From positions 1 through 15,401 of the forward strand of contig DHJA01000224.1 of NCBI GenBank assembly GCA_002404095.1: a stretch of 15,401 nt of DNA. Reading direction: 5' to 3'. The first letter of the stretch is position 1. Every line of letters begins with the position of its first letter. The DNA comes from Planctomycetaceae bacterium UBA4732 (GTDB taxonomy: Bacteria; Planctomycetota; Planctomycetia; Gemmatales; Gemmataceae). The notes below the pieces were generated by a model. The model was not told where the DNA came from, made no database searches, and saw only the letters and a program-made list of their open reading frames with translations. A program made the position numbers and the translations under genes. Below are positions 8,036 through 15,072 of this stretch, in pieces.

Positions 8036-8755
8036 ATGCAACCGTCGTTCATGGAGCGCGAGGAGTCGCCGGCCGGGTCGGACGACGCGGGGGAAAGTCC
8101 GCGTCACGGCTTTCAGGGCGACCGCGGCGTCACGCTTCCCCCTCCCCTGATGCCGTGTGGATTGACCATCGCCTTGAGCCGCGAGGCCGGCGCCCGCGGC
8201 GGCGCCATCGGCCGGCGCGTCGGTCAGAAACTCGGCTGGCAAGTGTTCGACCAAGAACTGTTGGAGTACATGGCCCAGGACGGCGTTGTGCGTCAAGGCG
8301 TATTGGACAGCCTGAAACCGGCGGCGACGGTGTGGGCCGAGGAAAGGCTACAACAGCTGCTGCGCGAGCAAAACATCAGCCAGAACCCGGCCATCCTTGC
8401 GTTGGCGCGTGTGATTTTGGCGCTGGGGGCGCAGGGCGAAGCTGTGCTGATCGGCCGCGGTTCCGGCTTCATTCTGCCGCGGGTCTCGACGCTGCACGTC
8501 CGGCTTGTGGCCCCCTTGGAAGAGCGCATTGCATACATGAGCCAATGGCAGCGGTTGCCGGTGGAAAAGGCGGCCGAGATGGTGCGCGTGCGCGACGAGC
8601 GGCGCGTGGAATTCCTGAAAACGCATTTCCACCGTTGCGGCGGCGACGTACATCAATACGATATGCTTCTGAACACCGGAATGCTCGGCGAAGACGTTTG
8701 TGCGGAGTTGATTGTGACGGCGGCTCAGGCGCGGTTGGCCCAGCGGGCGCCGTAG
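8036..8755 (+). CDS. Cytidylate kinase-like family protein
   Basis: The 239-aa product has a disordered N-terminal tail of about 40 residues, then LTIALSREAGARGGAIGRRV (residues 43-62), a P-loop-like segment of the cytidylate-kinase-like family. After that come FDQELLEYMA (71-80), a central helix and VLIGRGSGFILP (137-148), followed by HVRLVAPLEERIAYM (154-168), typical of the NMP-kinase-like fold. In this family the classic GxxxxGK[ST] Walker A is replaced by S-R-E-x-G-x-x-G-x-x-I-G. By family it should bind a nucleotide and phosphorylate a small substrate, but most members are uncharacterised. It lies 31 nt after permease 2 with GAGGG about 8 nt before its ATG, so it is likely co-transcribed. 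Its last 26 nt of coding sequence plus stop lie inside a 29-nt direct repeat. Confidence 0.85.
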   Translation: MQPSFMEREESPAGSDDAGESPRHGFQGDRGVTLPPPLMPCGLTIALSREAGARGGAIGRRVGQKLGWQVFDQELLEYMAQDGVVRQGVLDSLKPAATVWAEERLQQLLREQNISQNPAILALARVILALGAQGEAVLIGRGSGFILPRVSTLHVRLVAPLEERIAYMSQWQRLPVEKAAEMVRVRDERRVEFLKTHFHRCGGDVHQYDMLLNTGMLGEDVCAELIVTAAQARLAQRAP

Positions 8756-8756
8756 G
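8728..8756 (+). repeat. 29-nt direct repeat, left copy, spanning the kinase-like stop codon
   Basis: This stretch is identical to 8920-8948, exactly 192 nt downstream, and encodes the last residues (ARLAQRAP) and the TAG stop. It includes GCGCGGTTGGCCCAGCGGGC. The flanking bases on both sides differ between the copies. Together the two copies bracket a 163-nt inverted-repeat element. Confidence 0.9.
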
Positions 8757-8919
8757 CGGTCGTCGCCCCCGGACTCACGAGTACGTTCGCCCGGGGCTTT
8801 ATTTCAGTCGCCCTAAACCGGGCTCCAAGACAAGCAAACAAGCTGCGGCTTGAGTCCGGAGGACGATCCAAATAAAGCCCCGGGCGAAGTGTACTCACGA
8901 GTCCGGGGAGCGGGCCGCG
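8757..8919. mobile_element. 163-bp non-coding inverted-repeat element (MITE-like)
   Basis: Two arms of about 38-40 nt pair: the left arm at about 8766-8804 (CCCCGGACTCACGAGTAC, then CGCCCGGGGCTTTATTT) and the right arm at about 8870-8910, in which CGCCCGGGGC and CCCCGGACTCGTGAGTAC appear in reverse complement. The loop is about 65 nt. No ORF is present inside. It is flanked by a perfect 29-nt direct repeat, which could be a long target duplication. As RNA it would form a strong hairpin and may also end transcription of the transporter/kinase operon. Confidence 0.7.
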
Positions 8920-8948
8920 GGCGCGGTTGGCCCAGCGGGCGCCGTAGG
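8920..8948 (+). repeat. 29-nt direct repeat, right copy (vestigial 3' end of the kinase-like gene)
   Basis: This is a perfect second copy of 8728-8756, including the in-frame TAG, but with no coding sequence ahead of it. It would be what follows the original insertion point. Confidence 0.9.
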
Positions 8949-8965
8949 AAAATGGTGGAAAGCGC

Positions 8966-8993
8966 TTGACTTCCCGTGGCCATCGTCTAACAT
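8966..8993 (+). promoter_or_regulatory. Sigma-70 type promoter for the STAS/ATPase pair
   Basis: TTGACT (8966-8971) and TAACAT (8988-8993) are separated by 16 nt and followed by an A/T-rich stretch. The expected start near 9000 leaves a leader of about 90 nt before the STAS gene. The rest of the 8756-9089 gap holds the inverted-repeat element and this leader, and no further gene. Confidence 0.55.
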
Positions 8994-9089
8994 CATAAAA
9001 TTGTTCCCCCGCTTACCTGCTACCGTGGTCTCGCCTGCCGGGAGCCTGGGGTGGAGGCGTTTCATCCGGCGCAGCCAAGGAGTCTCTTC

Positions 9090-9452
9090 ATGTCAGCGCA
9101 ACCTAAACGCCGCCGCCTGGAGGTGGAGCAAATCGGCGACGTTACCGTCGTCAATTTCATCGACCGCAAGATCCTGGACGAGCAAAACATCCAGATCATC
9201 GGCGAGCAACTGTTCAGCCTTGTGGACGAGGACGCGTGTCGCAAATTGCTGCTCAATTTCGGCAACGTTGAGTTCCTCTCGAGCGCGGCGCTGGGCAAGC
9301 TCATCACGCTGAACAAGAAACTTCAGACGGCCAAGGGCCGGCTGATCTTGTGTAACATCGACCCGCAGATCCATGAAGTGTTCGAGATCACCAAGCTCGA
9401 CAAATTCTTCAACATTCAGAAGGAAGAGCAGACGGCTCTTCAGGCGTTTTAG
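9090..9452 (+). CDS. STAS-domain anti-sigma factor antagonist
   Basis: The 120-aa protein (MSAQPKRRRLEVEQIGDVTV) is a single STAS domain with IDRKILDEQNIQIIGEQL (residues 24-41) and RKLLLNFGNVEFLSSAALGK (51-70). In SpoIIAA/RsbV the phosphorylated Ser sits in a DSSGLG-type loop; here the loop reads FLSSAALG, and Ser65 is the likely equivalent. By family it releases a sigma factor or another regulator when dephosphorylated and is turned off by a kinase such as the protein encoded next. The ATG at 9090 has AAGGAG 7 nt upstream; the in-frame ATG at 9051 lacks a good SD. No sigma factor or phosphatase gene is present in the window, so the target must lie elsewhere. Confidence 0.9.
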   Translation: MSAQPKRRRLEVEQIGDVTVVNFIDRKILDEQNIQIIGEQLFSLVDEDACRKLLLNFGNVEFLSSAALGKLITLNKKLQTAKGRLILCNIDPQIHEVFEITKLDKFFNIQKEEQTALQAF

Positions 9453-9562
9453 CGCGTGGGGATAAGAGACGCATCGGAGGCGAGGCTCCGCCGGCGGGCG
9501 GAATGCCGGTGTTCGGGCGCCAGGCCGCACTGCCGCGGTCGTTCGTCAGGAGGCCCCATCCT

Positions 9563-10030
9563 GTGCCTTTACCCATTTCGGTAACGATGGACCAGCAAAG
9601 CGAGATAGGTCCGAGTCCGTTCGAGGAAGTCGTCTTGGTAAGCGACCCGGCCGAGGCGCGCCGCTTTCAAGAAGAACTCGAGCAATTTCTGTTGCAATCC
9701 TCTCACGCTAGCACTAAAGAAATCTTCAGCATCAAACTCGCCCTGGAAGAAGCCCTCATCAACGCCATCAAGCACGGCAACCAGATGGATCGCGACAAAA
9801 AAGTGCGCGTACTGTATCGGGTAATGGCCGGCTTTTTTGAAGTGCGCGTCACGGACGAAGGCGTCGGCTTCGATCCCGGCGATGTGCCTGACCCCACCGC
9901 CGTCGAGAACCTCGAACGGCCGTGCGGTCGCGGCCTCATGCTCATGCGGCATTACATGAACGAGGTGTGCTACAGCAGCAGTGGCAATTGCGTCGCCATG
10001 AGCAAAGTCCTTTGCAATAGCAAGAAATAA
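9563..10030 (+). CDS. RsbW/SpoIIAB-like ATP-binding anti-sigma serine kinase
   Basis: The protein has a GHKL-type ATPase fold: N-box LALEEALINAIKHGN (residues 59-73, with Glu62/63 and Asn67), G1 box TDEGVGFDP (97-105), and G2-like CGRGLMLMRHY (121-131). It lacks a histidine-kinase dimerisation domain, so it is a serine-kinase/anti-sigma type partner of the STAS protein 110 nt upstream. I favour the GTG at 9563, which has a perfect AGGAGG 9 nt upstream and gives 155 aa; an internal ATG at 9587 (MDQQSEIG) has no SD, and the ATG at 9503 is in a poorly conserved extension. The pair probably works as a partner-switching module. The last residues (CNSKK) sit directly before a hairpin repeat. Confidence 0.85.
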   Translation: MPLPISVTMDQQSEIGPSPFEEVVLVSDPAEARRFQEELEQFLLQSSHASTKEIFSIKLALEEALINAIKHGNQMDRDKKVRVLYRVMAGFFEVRVTDEGVGFDPGDVPDPTAVENLERPCGRGLMLMRHYMNEVCYSSSGNCVAMSKVLCNSKK

Positions 10031-10119
10031 AGGGGTCAGGGGCCAGGGGTCAGGGGTCAGCAAGAACCTGCTGGCTGTTCCTGTCTTCTCTGACCCCTGA
10101 GCCCTGACCCCTGACCCCT
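10031..10119 (+). repeat. Hairpin repeat of GGGGTCAGG units between the ATPase and mutS
   Basis: The arms are at 10031-10059 and 10091-10119, 29 nt each with a few mismatches, around a 31-nt loop. Each arm contains several iterated GGGGTCAGG / CCTGACCCC units. It starts on the base after the stop codon of the upstream gene and ends 5 nt before the mutS ATG. It may act as a terminator-like or mRNA-stabilising hairpin and also leaves mutS without a normal SD. Confidence 0.85.
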
Positions 10120-10124
10120 CCGCC

Positions 10125-12722
10125 ATGACCACTCCGAAGATGATGGATCAGTACCAGGAGGCCAAGGCGCGCCATCCTGGCATGTTGCTTCTATTCCGGA
10201 TGGGCGATTTCTACGAACTCTTTCATGACGACGCCGTAACGGCCTCGCGCCTCATCGGCCTGACGCTGACCAGCCGCGATAAAGTCGTTCCTATGGCCGG
10301 CTTTCGCCATCAGGATCTCGACGCCTATCTCCGTAAATTGCTCCACGCCGGCCAACGCGTCGCCATCTGCGATCAGGTCGAGGACGCCGCCCTCGCCAAG
10401 GGTCTCGTCAAGCGCGAAGTCACGCGCGTCGTCACTCCCGGCACTCTCACCGAAGATGATATGTTGGACCCGCGACGGTCCAATTTCCTCGTCGCCCTGG
10501 CGCCCGCTCACGGCAAAGGCGCAACGGGAGCCGCCTGGGTGGACCTGTCCACCGGCCAGTTTCAGGCCGCCGACGTTCCGCGCGACAAACTCGCCGACGA
10601 GCTGGGCCGATTAGCGCCGGCGGAAGTCCTCTACTCCGAAGCGCCAGTGCAGTCGGCCGAGGTGGGAGCGCTTTTGGAGGGACTGCATGAGGCGTTGCCG
10701 GGCCTGTCCGTCACGCCGCGACCCGACTGGACCTTCGACGCCGACTCGGCCCGCGCCGCCCTGATGAGCCACTTCGGCGTCACTACCCTGGCCGGCTTTG
10801 GTTTCGACGACCATCAACCCTGTCTGGCCGCGGCCGGGGCGCTGCTGCTTTATTTGCGCGAAACGCTTAAAGCGGACCTCGGACATCTCACACGCCTACG
10901 ACCGCGCGCGGGTGATCGCTTTCTGTTCCTCGATGAAGTGACGCGCCGCAGCCTGGAACTGACGCGCACGTTGCGCGACGGCGCCAGAGCCGGCTCGCTC
11001 TTGGCGGTGCTTGACCGGACGACGACGCCTATGGGCGCGCGTCTCTTACAAGAGTGGATCGTCGCGCCGCTGGCCGATCACGCCGCCATCGACGCACGCC
11101 TCGACGCCGTGGCCGAGTTGAAAGAGGAACATGCTCTGCGGCAAGAATTGCGAGCGCGCCTGAGCGAGGGCTTCGATCTGCAACGGCTTACGGCGCGTGT
11201 CAGCACCGGCCGGGCGTCGCCGCGCGACTTGGCCGCCGTCGGCCGCACGCTCGCCTTGCTGCCGAAGATCAAGGCCAAAGTCACGGCCCGCCGCGCTGCG
11301 CTGCTGCGCGACCTGGAATCACGGCTGGAATTGTGCCCGGATTTGCGAGACGCCATCGAGTCGGCCTTGGTGGACGCGCCGCCGTTGAGCGCCAAGGAAG
11401 GCGGCGTCATCCGCCGCGGCTACGACGCCGCTTTGGACGAATTGCACGCCATTTCCACCAACGGCAAAGATTGGATCGCCCGCTTCCAGGCCGAAGAGAT
11501 CACGCGCACCGGCATCAACAGCCTCAAGGTCGGCTACAACCAAGTCCACGGCTACTACATCGAGATCACGCACACCCACGGCGACCGTATTCCGCCCAAT
11601 TACGAGCGGCGACAGACGTTGAAAAACGCCGAGCGTTACGTCACGCCGGAACTAAAGGAATACGAGGAAAAAGTCCTCTCCGCTCAGGAGAAGATTCAGC
11701 AGCGCGAATTTGAGTTGTTCACCGCCTTGCGCGAGCGCACGGCGGCGCAGACGGGTCGGTTATTGCAAGCGGGCGAGGTGTTGGCCGGGCTGGACGTGCT
11801 GGCGGCGTTGGCCGAGCTGGCGGCGGAGCGCGGCTATTGCCGACCGGAATTGTCCGACGAGCCAGTGTTGCGCATCCACGACGGCCGGCATCCCGTACTC
11901 GACCAGACGATGCCGGCGGGGACGTTCGTGCCCAACGACCTGATGATGTCACTGGACGAGGGTTTGGTATTGCTCATTACCGGACCTAATATGGGCGGAA
12001 AGAGCTGTTACATCCGTCAGGCCGCGCTGTTGACGCTGATGGCGCAGATGGGCAGTTTCGTGCCGGCGAAAAGCGCGATCATTGGATTGGCGGATCGCAT
12101 CTTCACGCGCGTCGGCGCCAGCGACGAACTAAGCCGGGCGCAAAGTACGTTCATGGTGGAGATGACGGAGGCCGCAAATATCCTCAATAACGCTACGTCG
12201 CGCAGCCTGGTCATTTTGGACGAGATCGGTCGCGGCACCAGCACCTACGACGGCGTTTCCTTGGCATGGAGCATCACGGAATACTTACACGATCAGGTAG
12301 GATGCCGGACGCTGTTCGCCACGCACTACCATGAACTCGCCCAGCTGGCGGAGCGGCTGCCGCGACTGCGTAACTACAACGCTCTGGTGCATGAAAGCGC
12401 GGATGGCATCATTTTCCTACACAAGATCGCACCGGGCGGGACCGACAAGAGCTACGGCATCCACGTCGCCCAGCGGGCCGGCGTACCGGCGGACGTGCTG
12501 AGTCGCGCGCGCGAAGTGCTGACGGAGTTGGAGACGCATCACGTCAACGCGCCGCCGGCAAAGGGCGGCCGCATCCGCCGGCCGAAGCTGACGCCGAAGA
12601 GTCTTTTTGCTGGCGTGGAAGACCCGGTGCTGCAGGCGTTGCGTGAGACGGAGTTGAACGGGATGGGGCCAGAGGAGATCGCAGAGTTGGTTAAGCGCTG
12701 GCAGCGCGAGTTACGCGGATGA
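10125..12722 (+). CDS. mutS: DNA mismatch repair protein MutS
   Basis: This 865-aa MutS1 protein recognises mismatches and signals MutL-dependent repair. Mismatch-binding domain: FRMGDFYELF, with Phe29-Tyr30-Glu31 as the F-x-E motif that wedges into DNA. The connector and core follow. NSLKVGYNQVHGYYIE (from residue 465) precedes the clamp, Walker A GPNMGGKS is at 620-627, and Walker B LVILDE at 695-700 with GRGTSTYDG after it. The ATHYHEL switch is at 732-738. The C-terminus ends with the conserved LNGMGPEEIAELVKRWQREL helix. All functional blocks are present, so it should be active. The ATG at 10125 lacks a visible Shine-Dalgarno (CTGACCCCTCCGCC precedes it). No mutL lies in this window. Confidence 0.97.
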   Translation: MTTPKMMDQYQEAKARHPGMLLLFRMGDFYELFHDDAVTASRLIGLTLTSRDKVVPMAGFRHQDLDAYLRKLLHAGQRVAICDQVEDAALAKGLVKREVTRVVTPGTLTEDDMLDPRRSNFLVALAPAHGKGATGAAWVDLSTGQFQAADVPRDKLADELGRLAPAEVLYSEAPVQSAEVGALLEGLHEALPGLSVTPRPDWTFDADSARAALMSHFGVTTLAGFGFDDHQPCLAAAGALLLYLRETLKADLGHLTRLRPRAGDRFLFLDEVTRRSLELTRTLRDGARAGSLLAVLDRTTTPMGARLLQEWIVAPLADHAAIDARLDAVAELKEEHALRQELRARLSEGFDLQRLTARVSTGRASPRDLAAVGRTLALLPKIKAKVTARRAALLRDLESRLELCPDLRDAIESALVDAPPLSAKEGGVIRRGYDAALDELHAISTNGKDWIARFQAEEITRTGINSLKVGYNQVHGYYIEITHTHGDRIPPNYERRQTLKNAERYVTPELKEYEEKVLSAQEKIQQREFELFTALRERTAAQTGRLLQAGEVLAGLDVLAALAELAAERGYCRPELSDEPVLRIHDGRHPVLDQTMPAGTFVPNDLMMSLDEGLVLLITGPNMGGKSCYIRQAALLTLMAQMGSFVPAKSAIIGLADRIFTRVGASDELSRAQSTFMVEMTEAANILNNATSRSLVILDEIGRGTSTYDGVSLAWSITEYLHDQVGCRTLFATHYHELAQLAERLPRLRNYNALVHESADGIIFLHKIAPGGTDKSYGIHVAQRAGVPADVLSRAREVLTELETHHVNAPPAKGGRIRRPKLTPKSLFAGVEDPVLQALRETELNGMGPEEIAELVKRWQRELRG

Positions 12723-12731
12723 AGCAGCCCA

Positions 12732-12793
12732 TACAAGCCCTGAGCGCAAGCGAGGGGTTTCGCCAAACCCCTCGCTTGCGCTCAGGGCTTGTA
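12732..12793 (+). repeat. Perfect 29-bp hairpin after mutS
   Basis: The arms at 12732-12760 and 12765-12793 are exactly complementary around a CGCC loop (ends TACAAGCCCTGAGCGC). It begins 9 nt after the mutS stop. No T-run follows, so it is not a classical intrinsic terminator. It belongs to a repeat family (AAGCCCTGAGCGCAAGCGAG) that I recall as widespread in planctomycetes. Confidence 0.9.
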
Positions 12794-12798
12794 GGTAC

Positions 12799-12826
12799 TT
12801 GAATCTAGGCGCCGCGCGTCTAAAAC
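12799..12826 (+). promoter_or_regulatory. Candidate promoter for the oxidoreductase gene
   Basis: TTGAAT (12799-12804) and TAAAAC (12821-12826) lie 16 nt apart, with 36 nt to the ATG at 12863. Each box matches the sigma-70 consensus at four of six positions, so this is a moderate candidate only. Confidence 0.35.
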
Positions 12827-12862
12827 CAATCTCCAAGAGCAAGACACCCAAGAGAGCAAACC

Positions 12863-14014
12863 ATGCTGCACAATATCCGAACGGCCGTCGTCGGCGCAGG
12901 CTTCATCGGCCCCGTTCACGTTGAGGCGTTGCGACGATTAGGCGTGACAATCACCGGCATTCTCGGCGTCGATGAGAAGGAATCGAACTCGGCCCAGCAG
13001 AAACTCGGTCTACCGAAGGCGTATAAGAACATCGACGAAGTGCTGGCCGATCCGACCGTGATGGCGGTCCATCTGGCGGTGCCGAACGTGCTTCACTATT
13101 CGTTGGCCAAAAAGGCATTGCTGGCCGGCAAGCACGTACTATGCGAGAAGCCGTTGGCGATGCACTCCAAGGAGTCGGCCGAGCTGGTGGAACTGGCGAA
13201 ATCGAAGCGCGTGGCCGCGGCCGTCTGTTACAACGTGCGCTATTACCCGCTCAACCTGGAAGCGCGCGACATGATGCGTCGCGGCGACGTGGGCCAAATC
13301 TACCATGTCAACGGCAGCTACTGTCAGGACTGGCTCTACTTCGACACCGATTACAACTGGCGCGTCCTGGCAGAACACGGCGGCGAACTGCGGGCCATCT
13401 CCGACGTGGGAACCCACTGGATGGACCTGATTACGTCGATCACTGGCCTGCACGTCGAGGAAGTGTTCGCGGATCTCCAAACGGTCCATCCGGTGCGCAA
13501 ACGGCCCAAGGGCGAGGTCCAGACCTACACCGGCAAGGCGCAGGCGCCGATGGAGACCGAAGGCGTCCCCATCAGCACCGAAGATTACGGCGCCGTGCTT
13601 TTCCGCTTCAAGGGCGGCGCCAAGGGCAGCCTTCACGTCTCCCAAGTCACCGCCGGTCGCAAGAACTGTCTGCGGTACGAGATCGCCGGTTCCAAGTGTT
13701 CGCTGGCGTGGAACAGCGAAGCGCCGAACGAAATGCGCATCGGTCATCGCACCAAGGCGAACGAATCCCTGATCCGCGATCCGTCGCTGCTGTCCGATTT
13801 GGCGCGACACTTCTGCACCTACCCCGGCGGCCACAACGAAGGCTTTCCCGACGCCTTCAAGGGATGTTTCCGCTCTTTTTATGAGTACATCGACAAGGGC
13901 GACTTTGCCGCTGCGCCGACGTATCCGACCTTCGCCGACGGGCACCATTCCATCGTTCTGTGCGACGCTATCCTCAAGAGTCATCGCGAACAGCGGTGGG
14001 TGGCTGTGGGGTGA
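12863..14014 (+). CDS. Gfo/Idh/MocA family NAD(P)-dependent oxidoreductase
   Basis: The N-terminal Rossmann fold opens with TAVVGAGFIGPVHVEAL (residues 7-23). CEKPLA (94-99) holds the conserved Glu-Lys-Pro whose Lys96 is catalytic, and DVGTHWMDLI (181-190) provides Asp181 and His185. The C-terminal domain contains EDYGAVLFRFKGGAKGSL, typical of the beta-sheet substrate-binding part. The protein is 383 aa, the normal length. Family members oxidise or reduce sugars, inositols or related polyols. There is no neighbouring sugar gene, so the substrate is unknown; a carbohydrate role is likely in this lifestyle. There is no signal peptide, so it is cytoplasmic, unlike the many secreted members in planctomycetes. 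A weak AGAGAG lies about 7 nt before the ATG. Confidence 0.93.
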   Translation: MLHNIRTAVVGAGFIGPVHVEALRRLGVTITGILGVDEKESNSAQQKLGLPKAYKNIDEVLADPTVMAVHLAVPNVLHYSLAKKALLAGKHVLCEKPLAMHSKESAELVELAKSKRVAAAVCYNVRYYPLNLEARDMMRRGDVGQIYHVNGSYCQDWLYFDTDYNWRVLAEHGGELRAISDVGTHWMDLITSITGLHVEEVFADLQTVHPVRKRPKGEVQTYTGKAQAPMETEGVPISTEDYGAVLFRFKGGAKGSLHVSQVTAGRKNCLRYEIAGSKCSLAWNSEAPNEMRIGHRTKANESLIRDPSLLSDLARHFCTYPGGHNEGFPDAFKGCFRSFYEYIDKGDFAAAPTYPTFADGHHSIVLCDAILKSHREQRWVAVG

Positions 14015-14024
14015 CAGGAAAAAT

Positions 14025-14087
14025 GTTTAGCCGCGACCCGAAGGGGAGCGCGTTTCCCCCGCGCTCCCCTTCGGGTCGCGGCTAAAC
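14025..14087 (+). repeat. Perfect 28-bp hairpin repeat (TTTAGCCGCGACCCGAAGGG family)
   Basis: The arms 14025-14052 and 14060-14087 are exact reverse complements with a 7-nt loop. It begins 10 nt after the oxidoreductase stop. Its left arm is identical to 5894-5921 and to the 19 bases at 15383-15401. There is no T-tract, so it is a REP-like element or a rho-independent-like block at most. Confidence 0.95.
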
Positions 14088-14102
14088 AACCGCTTCGCCC
14101 CA

Positions 14103-14131
14103 TTGAAGAAACCCCGTGCGTCGATTACAAT
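14103..14131 (+). promoter_or_regulatory. Sigma-70 type promoter for the hpf-ptsN-HPr operon
   Basis: TTGAAG (14103-14108) and TACAAT (14126-14131) are spaced by 17 nt, the best promoter in the window. It should start transcription near 14138, about 42 nt before the hpf GTG. Confidence 0.6.
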
Positions 14132-14179
14132 TCCCTCAACCCGGAGCGCGGGGCCATTGAAGCGTGTGAGGATCGAATT

Positions 14180-14548
14180 GTGCAAATTAAGATTGCCGTG
14201 CGGCATGGACATCTCAATGAAGCCGTCCAGCAGTCCATCCGCGCAAAGGCGGAAAAACTGCTCCACTTCTTCGAGCGTCTTACGCTTATCGAAATCACCG
14301 TGGACCTCGCCGCCACGTTCGAGCATAAAGAATCGAAAATGGTCGAGTTCGTCGTCCAGGCCGAACATAAGCACGACATCGTCGCCCGTGAACATCACAC
14401 CGAGCTGATGGCCGCCGTGGATTTGGCGATGGATAAGCTGGAAGCCCAGTTGCGCCGCTACAAGCAAAAAGTTCAGGACCATCGCCGCACCCCCTCGACC
14501 GGCCGGGTGGCCGGCGCCCCCGCGATCGAGGAACCCACCGACGAGTAG
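14180..14548 (+). CDS. hpf: Ribosome hibernation-promoting factor, HPF/YfiA family (short)
   Basis: The 122-aa protein MQIKIAVRHGHLNEAVQQSI continues as RAKAEKLLHFFERLTLIEIT (residues 21-40), EHKESKMVEFVVQAEHKHDI (48-67) and DLAMDKLEAQLRRYKQKVQD (81-100). This is the beta-alpha-beta-beta-beta-alpha layout of the HPF/YfiA domain. Such proteins bind the 30S decoding site and keep ribosomes inactive during starvation. The long-form C-terminal dimerisation domain is absent; only a 20-residue low-complexity acidic tail follows. The start is a GTG at 14180 with GAGG 8 nt upstream. It is placed first in an operon with two PTS proteins, an order reminiscent of the proteobacterial rpoN-hpf-ptsN cluster but without rpoN. 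Confidence 0.93.
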   Translation: MQIKIAVRHGHLNEAVQQSIRAKAEKLLHFFERLTLIEITVDLAATFEHKESKMVEFVVQAEHKHDIVAREHHTELMAAVDLAMDKLEAQLRRYKQKVQDHRRTPSTGRVAGAPAIEEPTDE

Positions 14549-14563
14549 ACGGAGGACCAGACT

Positions 14564-15025
14564 ATGCGCATGTCCGACTTTGTGGTGCGCGACGCCATCA
14601 TCCCTGATCTGGCCGCCGTCAACAAGGAAGGGGTGATTCGGGAAATGGCCGCCAGCCTTCGCGCCGCCGACTGCTTCCGGGAGGCCGATCAGGAAGACGT
14701 CGTTCGAGCCATTCTCAAACGAGAACTGCTCGGCTCGACCGGCATCGGCCGAGGCGTCGCCATCCCCCATACGAAACACAATGGCGTCGAACGCCTCATC
14801 GGCACGGTCGCCGTGTCACCGAACGGCGTCAGCTTCGAGAGCCTCGACGGGGAACCTGTTCAGGTTTTCGTGCTGTTGATCTCCCCGCAAGACCGTCCCG
14901 GCGACCACCTCCGCGCTTTGGAAAACGTCTCCCGCTGTCTCCGCGACGATAACTTCGTCAAGGCGTTGCGAGGAGCGACCACGCGCGACCAGATCTGGAG
15001 CCTCTTGGAAAAGTACGATCACTAA
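14564..15025 (+). CDS. ptsN: PTS system EIIA component, nitrogen/fructose type (PtsN-like)
   Basis: The 153-aa protein contains ILKRELLGSTGIGRGVAIPH (residues 50-69) with the phosphoacceptor His69 in GVAIPHTKH, and the later ESLDGEPVQVFVLLISP and DHLRALENVSRCLRDDNF blocks that define the EIIA-fructose/Ntr fold. Members accept phosphate from HPr-like proteins and act as regulators (for example of potassium transport or stress in proteobacteria) more than as sugar carriers. No membrane EIIB/EIIC is present, which favours regulation. The ATG at 14564 has GGAGG 9 nt upstream and lies 15 nt after hpf, so the two are co-transcribed. The next gene encodes an HPr-type donor. Confidence 0.93.
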   Translation: MRMSDFVVRDAIIPDLAAVNKEGVIREMAASLRAADCFREADQEDVVRAILKRELLGSTGIGRGVAIPHTKHNGVERLIGTVAVSPNGVSFESLDGEPVQVFVLLISPQDRPGDHLRALENVSRCLRDDNFVKALRGATTRDQIWSLLEKYDH

Positions 15026-15072
15026 GGGACGCTGTATTCGCCTCTCTTCGGCCGCCCTTCCCCCGAGAAGAT

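Noticed and set aside
8757..8919. Small non-coding RNA gene in the gap before the STAS gene
   Set aside because: The structure is explained by an inverted-repeat element and no promoter directs transcription into it specifically.
12732..12793. Intrinsic terminator after mutS
   Set aside because: The hairpin is perfect but no T-tract follows, and the sequence belongs to a dispersed repeat family; listed as a repeat instead.
13139..13984. 281-aa minus-strand ORF over the oxidoreductase
   Set aside because: Composition follows the reverse complement of the Gfo/Idh/MocA gene; there is no SD or motif.
14027..14779. 250-aa minus-strand ORF over hpf and ptsN
   Set aside because: It contains the reversed repeat and the complement of two clear genes, with no domain.
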